64,000 nt of DNA. It comes from Gammaproteobacteria bacterium (lineage in GTDB: Bacteria; Pseudomonadota; Gammaproteobacteria; JAUIAT01). The stretch is from contig JAUIAT010000008.1 of NCBI GenBank assembly GCA_030425295.1, forward strand, positions 1 through 64,000, in the 5' to 3' direction. Made by a program: the position numbers and the translations under genes. Of the stretch, positions 35,106-44,510 are shown in pieces. The number at the start of each line of letters is the position of its first letter. Position 1 is the first letter of the stretch. The notes below the pieces were generated by a model. The model saw only the letters and a list, made by a program, of their open reading frames with translations. It searched no databases and had not been told where the DNA came from.

Positions 35106-36926
35106 ATGGGGCGTCTTGCTTGGAATTATCATAATGCTAATAGGGTTAGAGTTATCGAGAGAGAACAAGTACACTCTAATGAACCAGATACCACATGCAA
35201 CGATGAAAATAACGATCATAAAGAATCACAGATTACATCTTATGATGAAAAAACTGCATACATATATGATCATAGGGATCCGGATAATGGTGACTTTCTT
35301 CGCGCCTTGAATCCTTCCCCAGGTGAAACTCAAAGACTAAAGCGCCTTGAATATAAAAAACATAAAAATAGTGATGGCTCTTATACTTGTTATTATAAAT
35401 ATACAATTAAAGATCAAGATACTTATTATATAACCGGCAAGTCTTTGTATAGAAGAAAGATTTGTAGGGTTTTTATGGCTTATCCTAAACTCAATGATGA
35501 TTTTACTTCCACTGCTAGTGATCCAGTTGTTTGTAAAATTGTGGATTTTAATCCATATATCAAAAATAGGGTAAACATAAATATGAATACCCCAGAATTA
35601 TTTAAAGAAGAATCTGAAATCTCTAAAGATCTAGGGTTATGTGTTAGTAGCTTTAAGTCTCATAACAACCAAGGTGTGATGATTCACAATTACAAAGGTG
35701 AATCTCTTGATAAAATTGTACCTGATGCTGGTTTTAGTGAAAATGAACTTGATAAAGCCTTAGGTCTGGCTATTAAAATGTGTATTCAAGTTCGTAAGCT
35801 CCATTTAGGAGAGTTATCTGAAAATAGTACTCCATATGCTCATCGAGATATTAAGCCCGCTAATTTCGCAGTCAAATCAAATGATGGAGAGGATGAAGTT
35901 TCGCTAATTGATTTTGGATTGGCTAGAAAAGACTTGAATGAGCTTAGTAAAGACACCAGTGGCACTCCTTCATGTATGCCATATAAGCGAAAATACATAA
36001 AAAAACTAACAAACAAAGAGTTAGATTTATTTGCTTTGCAACGTACCATTTATCTTCCAAAGCTTTACAAACATTTCAATATTGCTAACCGCAATGAGCC
36101 AAAAATAGTTACTAGAGACCTTGATTATAAACACAAATGGCTCCTTTCAGATGAAATTGTTGAAAAGTATAACTTGTTGCCATTACTGGATACTGTGCAT
36201 GGTAAGCTCAAATGTGAATCGCTAGATCTTTTGCTTATTTCTTTGATTACTATAAAGACAAGCAAAGAACCAATTTCAGATAAATTTATTTCTCTTTATA
36301 AAAGTAATGCTAACTATAAGTCAGCAGTTAAAGAAATTATTGATGCTTACAATGTTAATGATTCCGTCACTATGAAAGATGTTAATAGTAAGTTTTTAGA
36401 TCGCGGGTTTGAAAAATTAAAAAATAAAATCTCTTCGAATGGTTTAGTTGTTAAGAATAGCAAAGAACAGAAACTAAAAGACGCTTTTCAAAGTATTGAA
36501 TCTAAGATGTTTGAAATATCATATCTAATACCTAGAGAAGAGGCCAAGCAAGCTTTTGATGAGCATAAAGATAAATATATAGAGAATGTTTGTAATGCTG
36601 TTGCAGAATATTACGCAGTTAAGGTTGTTACTGATAATGATAAAGTAGCGCTGCGTAATAAAATTAAGCAAGCTGAGTCAGAGTTTTATAATAGCGCTAC
36701 CAAGATGAAGGTTTCTCCTATATTTACCGGTATTTTAGTTGCTTTAACGAACTCATTGTTAGCAATGACTGGTGTTGGTTTGTTACTTATTGGTGCGCAT
36801 AAAATGCGTACTGGGCACATTTTCTTTAATTATTCGCATATTGACGTAGCTCTTAAGAAAGCTGATGCTAAGTTATTTAACGAGATAGTTAACCCTACTG
36901 AACCTGCTTCTTCCCTTCAGATGTAG
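35106..36926 (+). CDS. Eukaryotic-type Ser/Thr protein kinase with C-terminal hydrophobic segment
   Basis: 606 residues. All main catalytic elements are visible: Lys in VVCKIVDF (about 143), Glu in FKEESEI, catalytic loop AHRDIKPANF (HRD about 246), LIDFGLAR (DFG about 269) and an activation-segment end SGTPSCMP. So it is probably active. Residues about 537-568 form a hydrophobic stretch (FTGILVALTNSLLAMTGVGLLLIG), which may anchor it in a membrane. No signal peptide and no PASTA domain, unlike PknB housekeeping kinases. Inference: a translocated effector kinase comparable to LegK proteins. ATG 35106 has AGGTGA upstream. It overlaps the convergent lipoprotein gene by 32 bp. Confidence 0.88.
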   Translation: MGRLAWNYHNANRVRVIEREQVHSNEPDTTCNDENNDHKESQITSYDEKTAYIYDHRDPDNGDFLRALNPSPGETQRLKRLEYKKHKNSDGSYTCYYKYTIKDQDTYYITGKSLYRRKICRVFMAYPKLNDDFTSTASDPVVCKIVDFNPYIKNRVNINMNTPELFKEESEISKDLGLCVSSFKSHNNQGVMIHNYKGESLDKIVPDAGFSENELDKALGLAIKMCIQVRKLHLGELSENSTPYAHRDIKPANFAVKSNDGEDEVSLIDFGLARKDLNELSKDTSGTPSCMPYKRKYIKKLTNKELDLFALQRTIYLPKLYKHFNIANRNEPKIVTRDLDYKHKWLLSDEIVEKYNLLPLLDTVHGKLKCESLDLLLISLITIKTSKEPISDKFISLYKSNANYKSAVKEIIDAYNVNDSVTMKDVNSKFLDRGFEKLKNKISSNGLVVKNSKEQKLKDAFQSIESKMFEISYLIPREEAKQAFDEHKDKYIENVCNAVAEYYAVKVVTDNDKVALRNKIKQAESEFYNSATKMKVSPIFTGILVALTNSLLAMTGVGLLLIGAHKMRTGHIFFNYSHIDVALKKADAKLFNEIVNPTEPASSLQM

Positions 36927-37236
36927 AGTTAGTTCTCAATGCCACCTGATCTTTGCTATCGTTTGCATTAGTTTTTGTTTTTTGGTCGGCTAGCTTTGGT
37001 TTTGCATTCAGAAGGTCATTAACTTTCATGCCCATTGTTTCATAAACTTTGGGGTCAACACGGGGGGCGCGTTTTTTGTAAACTCTAGGTCCATCAGCTT
37101 GGTCATAGTTATAATATTCTGCATCTTGATAGCCGTAGTGTTCTTCGTAAGAGTTATCGCTTGTGTATAAACCAGCACAGCCTGAAAGTATTAATGGGAA
37201 GCTAGAAGCTAGTATGATTAAGGTGATTTTGCGCAT
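36895..37236 (-). CDS. Small lipoprotein
   Basis: 113 residues, ATG 37236 with GGGAG upstream. Signal peptide with a clear lipobox LSGC (Cys20), so the mature protein would be lipid-anchored. After it comes a Tyr/Asp-rich part (YEEHYGYQDAEYYNYDQADG) and a basic, low-complexity C-terminus. No domain recognised. Its 3' end overlaps that of the kinase gene. Confidence 0.8.
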   Translation of the reverse strand: MRKITLIILASSFPLILSGCAGLYTSDNSYEEHYGYQDAEYYNYDQADGPRVYKKRAPRVDPKVYETMGMKVNDLLNAKPKLADQKTKTNANDSKDQVALRTNSTSEGKKQVQ

Positions 37237-37298
37237 CCTAAAGTCTCCCTTTTAGCGATGACTTGTCATAAGTACATTGTAGATCATATTTAACAAGC

Positions 37299-37526
37299 TT
37301 ACCTATTTTCTAATTTGTTAATGGCATTTAAAACTCTTTGTAGCATATTGTCAGAATCTCCAGACATATTTTCTTCGTCAGCAACCATAAGCTCTAGAGC
37401 GTCATGCTTCCATTGTTTTAGAAGTTGTATTTTCTGCTCTACTGATAATTGATCATCTTCTACAACATTTTCTGGTAAATTGTAGTGGCGTTGGGGATCA
37501 TGCATTGCGTCATCAAATTTAATCAT
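37299..37526 (-). CDS. Small conserved-type soluble protein
   Basis: 75 residues from ATG 37526, with an excellent GGAGG 6 nt upstream. Acidic and helical (VEQKIQLLKQWKHDALELMV, DNMLQRVLNAINKLENR). It resembles small proteins of unknown function in gammaproteobacteria but I cannot name the family. No signal peptide. Confidence 0.75.
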   Translation of the reverse strand: MIKFDDAMHDPQRHYNLPENVVEDDQLSVEQKIQLLKQWKHDALELMVADEENMSGDSDNMLQRVLNAINKLENR

Positions 37527-37594
37527 GGTTAACCTCCATTTAATAAAGATTAACTTAAGTATAGCAGTTTAATTTATAATCTATATATTATGGA

Positions 37595-38074
37595 TTAAAT
37601 ATGCTGAATTACGGCATCCCAGTTATCAATTTTATCATTCTTAAAGTGAATCATTGTTGTGATTAAGTCATGAAAGTGCTGTCCATTTTCTCTGATAATG
37701 TCAATTTCATATGTAACAGCTGCTGAGTCACCATTAATTACCATAGAATTAAGAGGAAACTTTACTGTATAGCTTTTTAAATGATTATTCATATTTTGAA
37801 GCCGAAGAAGTAAGGATTCGGCATTAAAAGCTGCAATGTTTTTATTAACTTTATATGTGACTTCTTCGCTGAAGTATTTGTCTAAGTTTTCTTTATTTAA
37901 AAGCTTATTGTTTTCATTGGTTTCATTAAGCCACTTAAATGTTTGGTCGATTTTAGTAGCAATGATATTTGCATTTTCATGAGATATTTTAGTATGAACA
38001 CCGTTTGTATCCCATGGTAAGGCGGTGCAGGTTACTGAAGTCCAAAGAGCTACCGCGGCAATTATATAACGCAT
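37595..38074 (-). CDS. Secreted NTF2/SnoaL-like protein
   Basis: 159 residues from ATG 38074 (AAGGAAAA upstream; the frame also opens at a TTG at 38098). A signal peptide (YIIAAVALWTSVTCTA) is followed by a fold reminiscent of SnoaL/NTF2 domains: an N-terminal helix (IDQTFKWLNE), then FSEEVTYKVN and a C-terminal beta meander (AAVTYEIDIIRENG, LITTMIHFKNDKIDNWDAVI). Function unknown. It follows the small gene at 37299 on the same strand. Confidence 0.65.
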   Translation of the reverse strand: MRYIIAAVALWTSVTCTALPWDTNGVHTKISHENANIIATKIDQTFKWLNETNENNKLLNKENLDKYFSEEVTYKVNKNIAAFNAESLLLRLQNMNNHLKSYTVKFPLNSMVINGDSAAVTYEIDIIRENGQHFHDLITTMIHFKNDKIDNWDAVIQHI

Positions 38075-38345
38075 GAGATTTTCCTTCTTAGTATGCAAAA
38101 AAATAAAAGTAATTTTATGTTAGTGGTATATAAAGGTCAATTTGCTTTTTGGATATGATGTCTTAGAATTATGAGTGCTTGAGCAGGTGTTGATAATTCT
38201 AGATTATTCAATTAGTTGTAGGGTGGCCAAGGCTTTTAATTTTGAAATAAAAAATAAAAAAAATCTTGTAAGGCAAAACAATCGACTTTGGTCTACAATT
38301 TGTTTAAAATGTTTTCTCCTTAATAATTAACCCCAATTGAGCCCT

Positions 38346-40154
38346 ATGATTAAGAATTTAAGAAACATCGCAATTGTCGCTCACGTCGACCATGGTAAAA
38401 CTACTCTAGTAGATAAAATGCTGCAGCAATCAGGTAGCTTGGAGCAGCGCGGCCCGTCTGTTGAGAGAGTTATGGATAGTAATGACCTTGAGCGCGAGCG
38501 TGGGATTACTATTCTTTCTAAAAATACTGCAATTCAGTGGAAAGATTACCGAATTAATATTATTGATACACCAGGGCACGCTGACTTTGGTGGTGAAGTT
38601 GAACGTATTTTGTCGATGGCGGACTCTGTGCTTCTGCTAGTTGATGCAGTTGAAGGCCCTATGCCCCAGACTAGGTTTGTAACACAAAAAGCATTTGGTT
38701 GGGGTTTGAAGCCAATTGTTGTTATTAATAAAATTGATCGCCCAGGCGCTGATCCTGATCGTGTTATGGATGAAGTTTTTGACTTATTTGATAGCTTAGG
38801 CGCGACTGATGAACAGTTAGATTTTCCGGTTATTTATGCATCAGGTATTAATGGTTTTGCTAAACGTGATTTAGATGAAGAAAGTGATAATCTTGATCCG
38901 TTATTCGAGGCAATCATCGAGCACGCCCCTGCGCCAGATGTGGATGAGAACGGACCATTCCAAATGCAAATTACATCATTGGATTACTCTACTTATGTGG
39001 GTACAATTGGTATCGGTCGTATTTCCAGAGGTAAGATCAAATCTAATACGCCTGTGAAAATTATTGATACAGAAGGCGAAATTCGCCAAGGCCGTATTTT
39101 ACAAGTTTTCCGTTACCTTGGGCTTGATAAAACTGAAGTTGAGGAGGCAAGTGCGGGGGATATTGTTGCTATTACTGGTATAGAAGAAATACATATCTCT
39201 GATACAATTTGCGACCCTGAAAATGTCGAAGCTTTGCCTGCTCTAAGTGTTGATGAACCAACAGTTAGTATGACTTTCTGTGTAAATGATTCTCCATTTG
39301 CTGGTAAGGAAGGTAAGTTTGTAACAAGTCGTCAAATTCGTGACAGACTTGAGCGCGAGCTTATTACCAATGTGGCACTTCAAGTTGGCGATTGCCCTGA
39401 AACAGATCAATTTAAAGTTTCAGGCCGTGGTGAGCTTCATTTATCAATTTTAATTGAAACTATGCGCCGTGAAGGCTATGAGCTAGCTGTATCTCGTCCA
39501 TCTGTTATTACCAAAGAAATTGATGGTGTAATGCACGAGCCATATGAGCATTTAATTCTGGATATTGATGAAAATCATCAAGGTACTATGATGCAGATGA
39601 TTGCTGAACGTAAGGGTGATTTGAAAGATATGGTTGTTGATGGGCATGGTCGTGTTCGCCTTGAATATATTGTGCCGACTCGTGGCTTGATTGGTTTTCA
39701 TAGCCAATTCTTAACTTCAACTTCTGGTACTGGCTTGATGCACCATGTATTTGATCATTTTGGCCCAGCGAAACCTGATGCTTCAATTAAGCGTAAGCGC
39801 GGTGTGCTGATTTCCAATGACAAAGGTAAGGCGACAATTTATGCATTGTTTAATCTTCAAGATCGTGGTGAGATGTTTATTGACCCACAAACTGAAGTTT
39901 ATGAGGGTATGATCGTTGGGCTGCATTCTCGTGACAATGATTTAGTTGTAAATATTATTCGTGAGAAAAAACTTACTAACGTGCGTGCAGCTGGTTCTGA
40001 TGATTCAATGTTGCTAACTCCACCAATCAAGCTTACTCTTGAGCAAGCTATGTCATTTATTGATGATGATGAGTTGATTGAAATTACGCCTCAGACTATT
40101 CGCTTACGTAAAAAGTATCTGAAAGAGACTGATCGTAAGCGCGCCGGGAAGTAA
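38346..40154 (+). CDS. typA: Translational GTPase TypA/BipA
   Basis: 602 residues from ATG 38346 (a TTG nine bases earlier opens the same frame). GTPase motifs [10 protein letters not shown] (G1), RGITI (G2), DTPGHADF (G3), NKID (G4) and a C-terminal BipA domain with [13 protein letters not shown] and [14 protein letters not shown]. It acts on the 50S subunit in assembly and stress or cold adaptation. A strong hairpin follows the stop codon. Confidence 0.97.
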   Translation: MIKNLRNIAIVAHVDHGKTTLVDKMLQQSGSLEQRGPSVERVMDSNDLERERGITILSKNTAIQWKDYRINIIDTPGHADFGGEVERILSMADSVLLLVDAVEGPMPQTRFVTQKAFGWGLKPIVVINKIDRPGADPDRVMDEVFDLFDSLGATDEQLDFPVIYASGINGFAKRDLDEESDNLDPLFEAIIEHAPAPDVDENGPFQMQITSLDYSTYVGTIGIGRISRGKIKSNTPVKIIDTEGEIRQGRILQVFRYLGLDKTEVEEASAGDIVAITGIEEIHISDTICDPENVEALPALSVDEPTVSMTFCVNDSPFAGKEGKFVTSRQIRDRLERELITNVALQVGDCPETDQFKVSGRGELHLSILIETMRREGYELAVSRPSVITKEIDGVMHEPYEHLILDIDENHQGTMMQMIAERKGDLKDMVVDGHGRVRLEYIVPTRGLIGFHSQFLTSTSGTGLMHHVFDHFGPAKPDASIKRKRGVLISNDKGKATIYALFNLQDRGEMFIDPQTEVYEGMIVGLHSRDNDLVVNIIREKKLTNVRAAGSDDSMLLTPPIKLTLEQAMSFIDDDELIEITPQTIRLRKKYLKETDRKRAGK

Positions 40155-40208
40155 CATTCACTCGAAACTAAGCCCACGCAGTGGGCTTAGTTTCGCTAAG
40201 TGAATGTT
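40153..40208 (+). terminator. Hairpin after typA
   Basis: A perfect 14-bp stem GAAACTAAGCCCAC/GTGGGCTTAGTTTC (40164-40177, 40181-40194) with a GCA loop, enclosed by a second stem AACATTCACT/AGTGAATGTT. There is no T tract, so it may also serve as the end of the convergent CaaX gene or as an RNA-stabilising structure. Confidence 0.75.
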
Positions 40209-40215
40209 ATCTGGA

Positions 40216-40758
40216 TCACAGAAGTATGCAAGGCATTTTAAACCTATAATTACTTTGTTCTATTTCATCAGAGTTTATCTGTGGGTCACTTGAGTTTAAT
40301 TCAGAAGTAGGTTCTGAATTACTTTGTTCTAGAGCATTAATTGTATTATTTTGTTTAAAGTTAGGGGATATTTCAATTACAATTTTCTGCGATATATTAC
40401 ATAGGCACATTTTTATATAATTGAAGTCATCTGCCACTAAAAGCTTGCCTAACAACTTCATTATGTCAAATTCTAGATCAGGGGTCTCATCAACATTTGA
40501 TAGATTGAGATTATCTAGCTTTTCCGCTAAGCCTTTAAGGGATTTGTGTGCGTCAGGATAGCGAGATAAGGTCTCTATCTGTGATTTTAATTTTCTAAAA
40601 AAACTCGTTCTTGTTTGAAGGTTATTAGTTTGTAATCTTGCAATATGAATAATTGGTTCTTCTTTATCTAGATCATCAAGTGTGAATTCAGTATCGCCGT
40701 GATTAGCTCCATTGAAAACTGCAGCGAGTTGATTATAAGTTGAATTTCCATCTGACAT
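40216..40758 (-). CDS. Orphan protein ending in a CaaX box (CILL)
   Basis: 180 residues from ATG 40758, with AGGA 7 nt upstream. Helical in residues about 45-130 (SFFRKLKSQIETLSRYPDAH, DFNYIKMCLCNI), then a disordered acidic linker rich in Ser, Asn, Glu and Gln. It ends FKMPCILL: the last four residues form a CaaX box, and Leu at the end would favour geranylgeranylation in eukaryotes. No signal peptide or catalytic motif. Inference: a small effector tethered to host membranes by host lipid. It converges on typA. Confidence 0.65.
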   Translation of the reverse strand: MSDGNSTYNQLAAVFNGANHGDTEFTLDDLDKEEPIIHIARLQTNNLQTRTSFFRKLKSQIETLSRYPDAHKSLKGLAEKLDNLNLSNVDETPDLEFDIMKLLGKLLVADDFNYIKMCLCNISQKIVIEISPNFKQNNTINALEQSNSEPTSELNSSDPQINSDEIEQSNYRFKMPCILL

Positions 40759-41165
40759 AAATAAATCCTTGCATCATAAAATAACTTCAATTCTGGTAAG
40801 TAATTTTAATGAAAGTAATATTTTTTTCAAGGAGCTAGAACATTATCCAGAGTAAACTCACTTAAATTTATATAATAGAGAGGCTCAGGGGGCTTTAAAC
40901 AGCTACCTACTTGGGGGTAACTGTGTCATCTCGACTGGAGCACCGCAGGTGTGTAATGGAGAGATCTGATTTGATGGAGAGTTCGGATCCCTCGGCTATG
41001 TTTGGGATGATGTAACTTTAAAATACTGTAATAAATATTTCTATTTAATTGAGCAAGTTGTGGTTAGTCAACGGCAACAAACAAGTGCAGGGTCGCAGTG
41101 TTTTAAATGCGAGATTGCAGTGTTTTGACTGCGTAATCTCGCTATTTTGGGCTTGGGAATATAAG
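40759..41165. other. 407-bp gene-free stretch with an R2 unit
   Basis: Between the CaaX gene and the DEAD-box helicase. Apart from the R2 copy (40924-41012) it shows only a local duplication, CAGGGTCGCAGTGTTTTAAATGCG / GAGATTGCAGTGTTTTGACTGCG around 41087-41135. No coding frame is convincing. Confidence 0.55.
40924..41012. repeat. R2 hairpin repeat unit (inverted)
   Basis: GTCATCTCGACTGGAGCACC, GTGTAATGGAGAGATCTGA and a GGATCCCTCGGCTATG...GGGATGATG end: the reverse-complement arrangement of the 11548-11634 unit. Confidence 0.75.
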
Positions 41166-42749
41166 TTAATCTACGTAAGATCGCCTCTTGCCCGACTTTT
41201 TCTTGCCGTTACCGCCAGATTTGCCATTGCCGAATGAAGGTGCGCCGGCCCAGCTGCTGCCATTAGACTTGCCTTTGCCGCGTCTTTCGTTGTTACGACT
41301 ACTGCTGCCATTGCGACGACTGCTACCACTACCGCCACCGAAGCCTCTATTTCGGCTACGATTGCGTTTTCTGTCGCGTCCAGTTGGTTTTTCTTTTCTT
41401 TTGTTCATCTCGTTAAAAGATGGAAGGTCAATATTGCGATCAAACTGTAGTGAATCAGATTTGCGAGCCATGCTGGCAAGTGCTGCTGCAACTTCCAGTT
41501 GAGAGTAATTAGACTCATCAACTAATTGCTCAATCATGCGCTGATATCTTTTGAGGTCTTCAGTTGTAATGCATTCAACAACTTGGCGAGAAAATGCTTC
41601 ATGGCGTGTTTTTTGAACATCTTTTGTTGAGGGTGGATCAGTTGGAGTTATTTCCGCCCTGGTTGTGCTTTCAATACTTCTTAATAAGCGACGTTCATTT
41701 GGAGCTACAAAAAGAATTGCTTTTCCAGATCTTCCAGCACGGCCAGTACGGCCAATACGGTGAACGTATGGCTCTACTTCAGTTGGGATGTCATAGTTAA
41801 TAACATGGGTGATTCTTTCAACATCAAGTCCACGGGCAGCAACGTCTGTAGCAATAACAATATCAAGTGTGCCTTTCTTAAAGCGATTAATAACTTTTTC
41901 ACGAGCATTTTGATTCATATCACCATTTAGTGCATCAGCTGCATACCCAGCTTCACAAAGTTTATCTGAAAGCTCAACTGTATCTCTTTTAGTTCGAGCA
42001 AATACAATTACAGCATCAAAATCTTCAACTTCCAGCGTTCTAAGTAGAAGTTCAAATTTATTGCGTCCTTCTACCAAAATATAAATTTGCTTAATTGATG
42101 AAACAGTTTCATGTTTCGCTTCAATTCGGATGTGTTCTGGTTCATTTAGATAGTTATTAGCAATCTTTTTAATTCTTGCCGGCATTGTCGCAGAGAAAAG
42201 GGCGGTTTGGTGATCCGATTTTATCTGCTCAAGGATCCACTCTACATCTTCAAGAAAGCCCATATTAAGCATTTCATCAGCTTCATCTAAAACTAGCATT
42301 TTTAAGGTGTCTAGTTTTAATGTGCCGCGACGGATATGATCCATAACACGGCCCGGGGTACCCACAACAATTTGAGCTCCTCGTCTCAATCCTTTTAGCT
42401 GGGCGTGGTAAGGTTGTCCGCCGTATATTGGTAATACTTGAAGATTGTTTACTTCAGCCGAGTAAGCTTTAAAGTTATCCGCTACCTGAATTGCTAGCTC
42501 TCGAGTTGGCGCTAAAACAACTGCTTGTGTATTAGAGTCTTTAGTATTAATGCCATTCAAAATAGGAAGGGCAAATGCAGCTGTTTTACCTGTCCCGGTT
42601 TGGGCTTGTGCGACTATATCTTTCCCCTTAAGAAGTACTGGAATGCTTTGCTCCTGAACAGGGGTTGGATTTTCGTATCCAAGTTTATCAAGTGCGCCAA
42701 TTAATTGGGCATTTAGACCCAATTGTTTAAAAGTTATTTCTGATGACAT
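41166..42749 (-). CDS. deaD: DEAD-box RNA helicase (DeaD/CsdA-like)
   Basis: 527 residues. Motifs in order: Q motif GYENPTPVQEQSIP, AQTGTGKT, PTRELAIQ, TPGRVMD, DEAD, SAT, ARGLDVERITHVINYDIP and HRIGRTGRAG. Residues about 450-527 form a basic tail rich in Gly, Ser, Arg and Asn (RNRGFGGGSGSSRRNGSSSR), suited to RNA binding. Similar to CsdA/DeaD, used in ribosome assembly and mRNA decay in the cold. It lacks the folded DbpA-type RNA-binding domain of full-length DeaD, so an RhlE-like assignment is possible. Confidence 0.9.
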   Translation of the reverse strand: MSSEITFKQLGLNAQLIGALDKLGYENPTPVQEQSIPVLLKGKDIVAQAQTGTGKTAAFALPILNGINTKDSNTQAVVLAPTRELAIQVADNFKAYSAEVNNLQVLPIYGGQPYHAQLKGLRRGAQIVVGTPGRVMDHIRRGTLKLDTLKMLVLDEADEMLNMGFLEDVEWILEQIKSDHQTALFSATMPARIKKIANNYLNEPEHIRIEAKHETVSSIKQIYILVEGRNKFELLLRTLEVEDFDAVIVFARTKRDTVELSDKLCEAGYAADALNGDMNQNAREKVINRFKKGTLDIVIATDVAARGLDVERITHVINYDIPTEVEPYVHRIGRTGRAGRSGKAILFVAPNERRLLRSIESTTRAEITPTDPPSTKDVQKTRHEAFSRQVVECITTEDLKRYQRMIEQLVDESNYSQLEVAAALASMARKSDSLQFDRNIDLPSFNEMNKRKEKPTGRDRKRNRSRNRGFGGGSGSSRRNGSSSRNNERRGKGKSNGSSWAGAPSFGNGKSGGNGKKKSGKRRSYVD

Positions 42750-42935
42750 TAAGGACTCTATATTGTTTAATTATTGAACGAACGCCAGAATAACACATTT
42801 AGTTTATATTAGCAATTAAAGCTTTAGTTTTAGTTTCCAATTTAGATGATATTTTTCTAGATAATTTGCGCAAAATTTGAACTAAAAAGATTTGTTGCCT
42901 ATAGTTTTAATATATCCATCAAAAGGAGAATTACT

Positions 42936-43376
42936 ATGTCAAGATTCTGGATCCTTGTTGCTGATGGTAGTCAAGCCTATATCTATTCAGCAAAGCGCGT
43001 CGGCGGCCCAATAAAACGTTTAAAATCATTTAAGAACCCAGCTGGAAGAGAAAAAAATATTGATCTTGTATCTGACAGACCAAGTTCAGGAGGGAATAAA
43101 AAAATTAACGGAATTGGTACCGTGCCAACTTCTTCAGATCCAAAGAAAATTGAGAAAGAAAAATTTGCATCGAAGATTAGCTTGTTTCTTGAGTTTCACG
43201 CATTAAATGATAGTTTTGATCAGTTGGTATTGGTTGCCCCGCCCCAATTTTTGGGTCTGCTAAGGTCGTGTAAACGTCCTCACTGGGAGGAAAAAGCTAC
43301 CTTGAGAATACAAAAAGACTATGTAACAGTTCCGAAGCACAAGTTGCCATCATTTTTGTATAAAGAGGCGGCGTAA
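42936..43376 (+). CDS. AtsA-like 'host attachment' protein
   Basis: 146 residues, ATG 42936 after AAGGAG. It has the family pattern FWILVADGSQAYIYSA at the N-terminus, a basic middle, and LVLVAPPQFLGLLR with a C-terminal KDYVTVPKHKLPSFL, as in the host-attachment/AtsA family found across proteobacteria. The biochemical role of the family is poorly known. Single gene with a hairpin at its end. Confidence 0.8.
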   Translation: MSRFWILVADGSQAYIYSAKRVGGPIKRLKSFKNPAGREKNIDLVSDRPSSGGNKKINGIGTVPTSSDPKKIEKEKFASKISLFLEFHALNDSFDQLVLVAPPQFLGLLRSCKRPHWEEKATLRIQKDYVTVPKHKLPSFLYKEAA

Positions 43377-43430
43377 GGAATGCAGACAATTCGCTCTGCA
43401 ATAACAGGACCAATAACATTAGGTATTAAA

Positions 43431-43458
43431 AAAGGGCAATTATATTTTATTGCCCTTT
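43431..43458 (+). terminator. Hairpin after the AtsA-like gene
   Basis: AAAGGGCAAT (43431-43440) pairs with ATTGCCCTTT (43449-43458) around an 8-nt AT loop, 55 bp past the stop codon. The T content after it is poor, so strength is uncertain. Confidence 0.65.
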
Positions 43459-43473
43459 GGTGTTAAAAGTATA

Positions 43474-43974
43474 GGGTCTGTTGACTAGGGTAAACGCATC
43501 TAAATTTGCACAATTGGCTAAAACCAACGCTACAAAATAACTTCGTAACAAGTTTCACCGTCTAGAGGCTATCACTATCTCCTAATTTACGACTTCAAGA
43601 ACTATAGCTGTTATCTCGAGCGTAAAACATAGTTGTCATCTTGAGCGTAAAAAATAGTGGTCATCTCGAGCGTAGTCGAGAGATATGAAAATATAATTCA
43701 GTTAGATCTCTCCATTACGCACCCTTGGTGCTTCAGTCGAGATGACGCCATACATAGTCATCCTGAGCGTAGCTCTCGAAGAGAGCGAAGTCGAATGGAT
43801 CCGAATTTGCATTGCAGTTAGATCTCTCCATTACGCACCTTCGGTGCTCCAGTCGAGATGACGTAGGAGCGCGCCTATTGTGCTTCAGTCGAGATGACGC
43901 TTTTGGGGCCTCCGTATTAACAATTGCATAAATTTTCAGCATTTGCAGCTGTAAGACCAATTGTCAGCAGACCC
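43474..43974. mobile_element. 501-bp inverted-repeat composite element
   Basis: It starts GGGTCTGTTGAC and ends, inverted, GTCAGCAGACCC; both ends are flanked by TA (43472-43473, 43975-43976). The right arm is a full R3 half (GTAAGACCAATTGTCAGCAGACCC). The inside carries the R5 segment (43489-43612) and three or more R2 units (43616-43902) with the GCACCTTCGGTGC hairpins. No transposase frame is present. It reads as a non-autonomous element whose interior has captured other repeats, or as nested insertions between two R3 copies. It makes up nearly all of the 612-bp gap at 43377-43988. Confidence 0.65.
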
Positions 43975-43988
43975 TACAGAGAGAATCT

Positions 43989-44510
43989 TTATTTTGCTTT
44001 GGGTCTTTGTTCAGGATTTCTACCATCTACTATGTTGAGATTTGTAGCGGTTCTTTTTCTATTTGTTTCAAAAAATTTAGTTCTATTGTTAATGTATTCT
44101 TTTGCTTCTTGTATGATTTTTGCATTATTTTCTTTAAGTTCGTCTTTTAGTTCTTTATGTTTTGTAGATAGCTCGCCAATATCTTTTTTAAGTTTTTCAG
44201 CTTCAAGCAGTTTTGAGTTTCTTTTTTCAGAAAGTGAGTTAACAAGTTGTGATAGCCTATTGAATTCTTGTTGAGCCCATTGAGTCAATCCAAACATTTG
44301 ATCATTTGTAACTATAGTTTGGTTGATTTGATACCGTAAATTATCTTTGGCACTTGTGGCATTATTTATTTTTGTAGCATATTTTGTAGCTATATCATTT
44401 AGCTTTTCAAGCTTATCTTGGTTAGAAGCTATGTGATCTTTTATATTTTTAATACTTTTTTTTAAGTCATAATCTCTATTTAATAGAGATGTTGAGTTTG
44501 AGTTCATCAT
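43989..44510 (-). CDS. Coiled-coil orphan protein
   Basis: 173 residues from ATG 44510 with GAGG 7 nt upstream. Residues about 12-145 are one long helical, heptad-rich stretch (LKKSIKNIKDHIASNQDKLE, FNRLSQLVNSLSEKRNSKLL, LKKDIGELSTKHKELKDELK); the C-terminus is basic. No signal peptide. Its stop lies 14 bp from the composite element, so the C-terminal end may have been shaped by that insertion. No function assigned. Confidence 0.65.
   Translation of the reverse strand: MMNSNSTSLLNRDYDLKKSIKNIKDHIASNQDKLEKLNDIATKYATKINNATSAKDNLRYQINQTIVTNDQMFGLTQWAQQEFNRLSQLVNSLSEKRNSKLLEAEKLKKDIGELSTKHKELKDELKENNAKIIQEAKEYINNRTKFFETNRKRTATNLNIVDGRNPEQRPKAK

Noticed and set aside
35106-35130. N-myristoylation of the kinase (starts MGRLAWN)
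   Set aside because: Arg at the third position and Asn at the seventh do not fit the usual consensus.
41188-41502. Plus-strand frame of about 100 codons rich in Pro and Leu
   Set aside because: It is the antisense of the Gly/Arg/Ser-rich tail of the DEAD-box helicase; low-complexity shadow.
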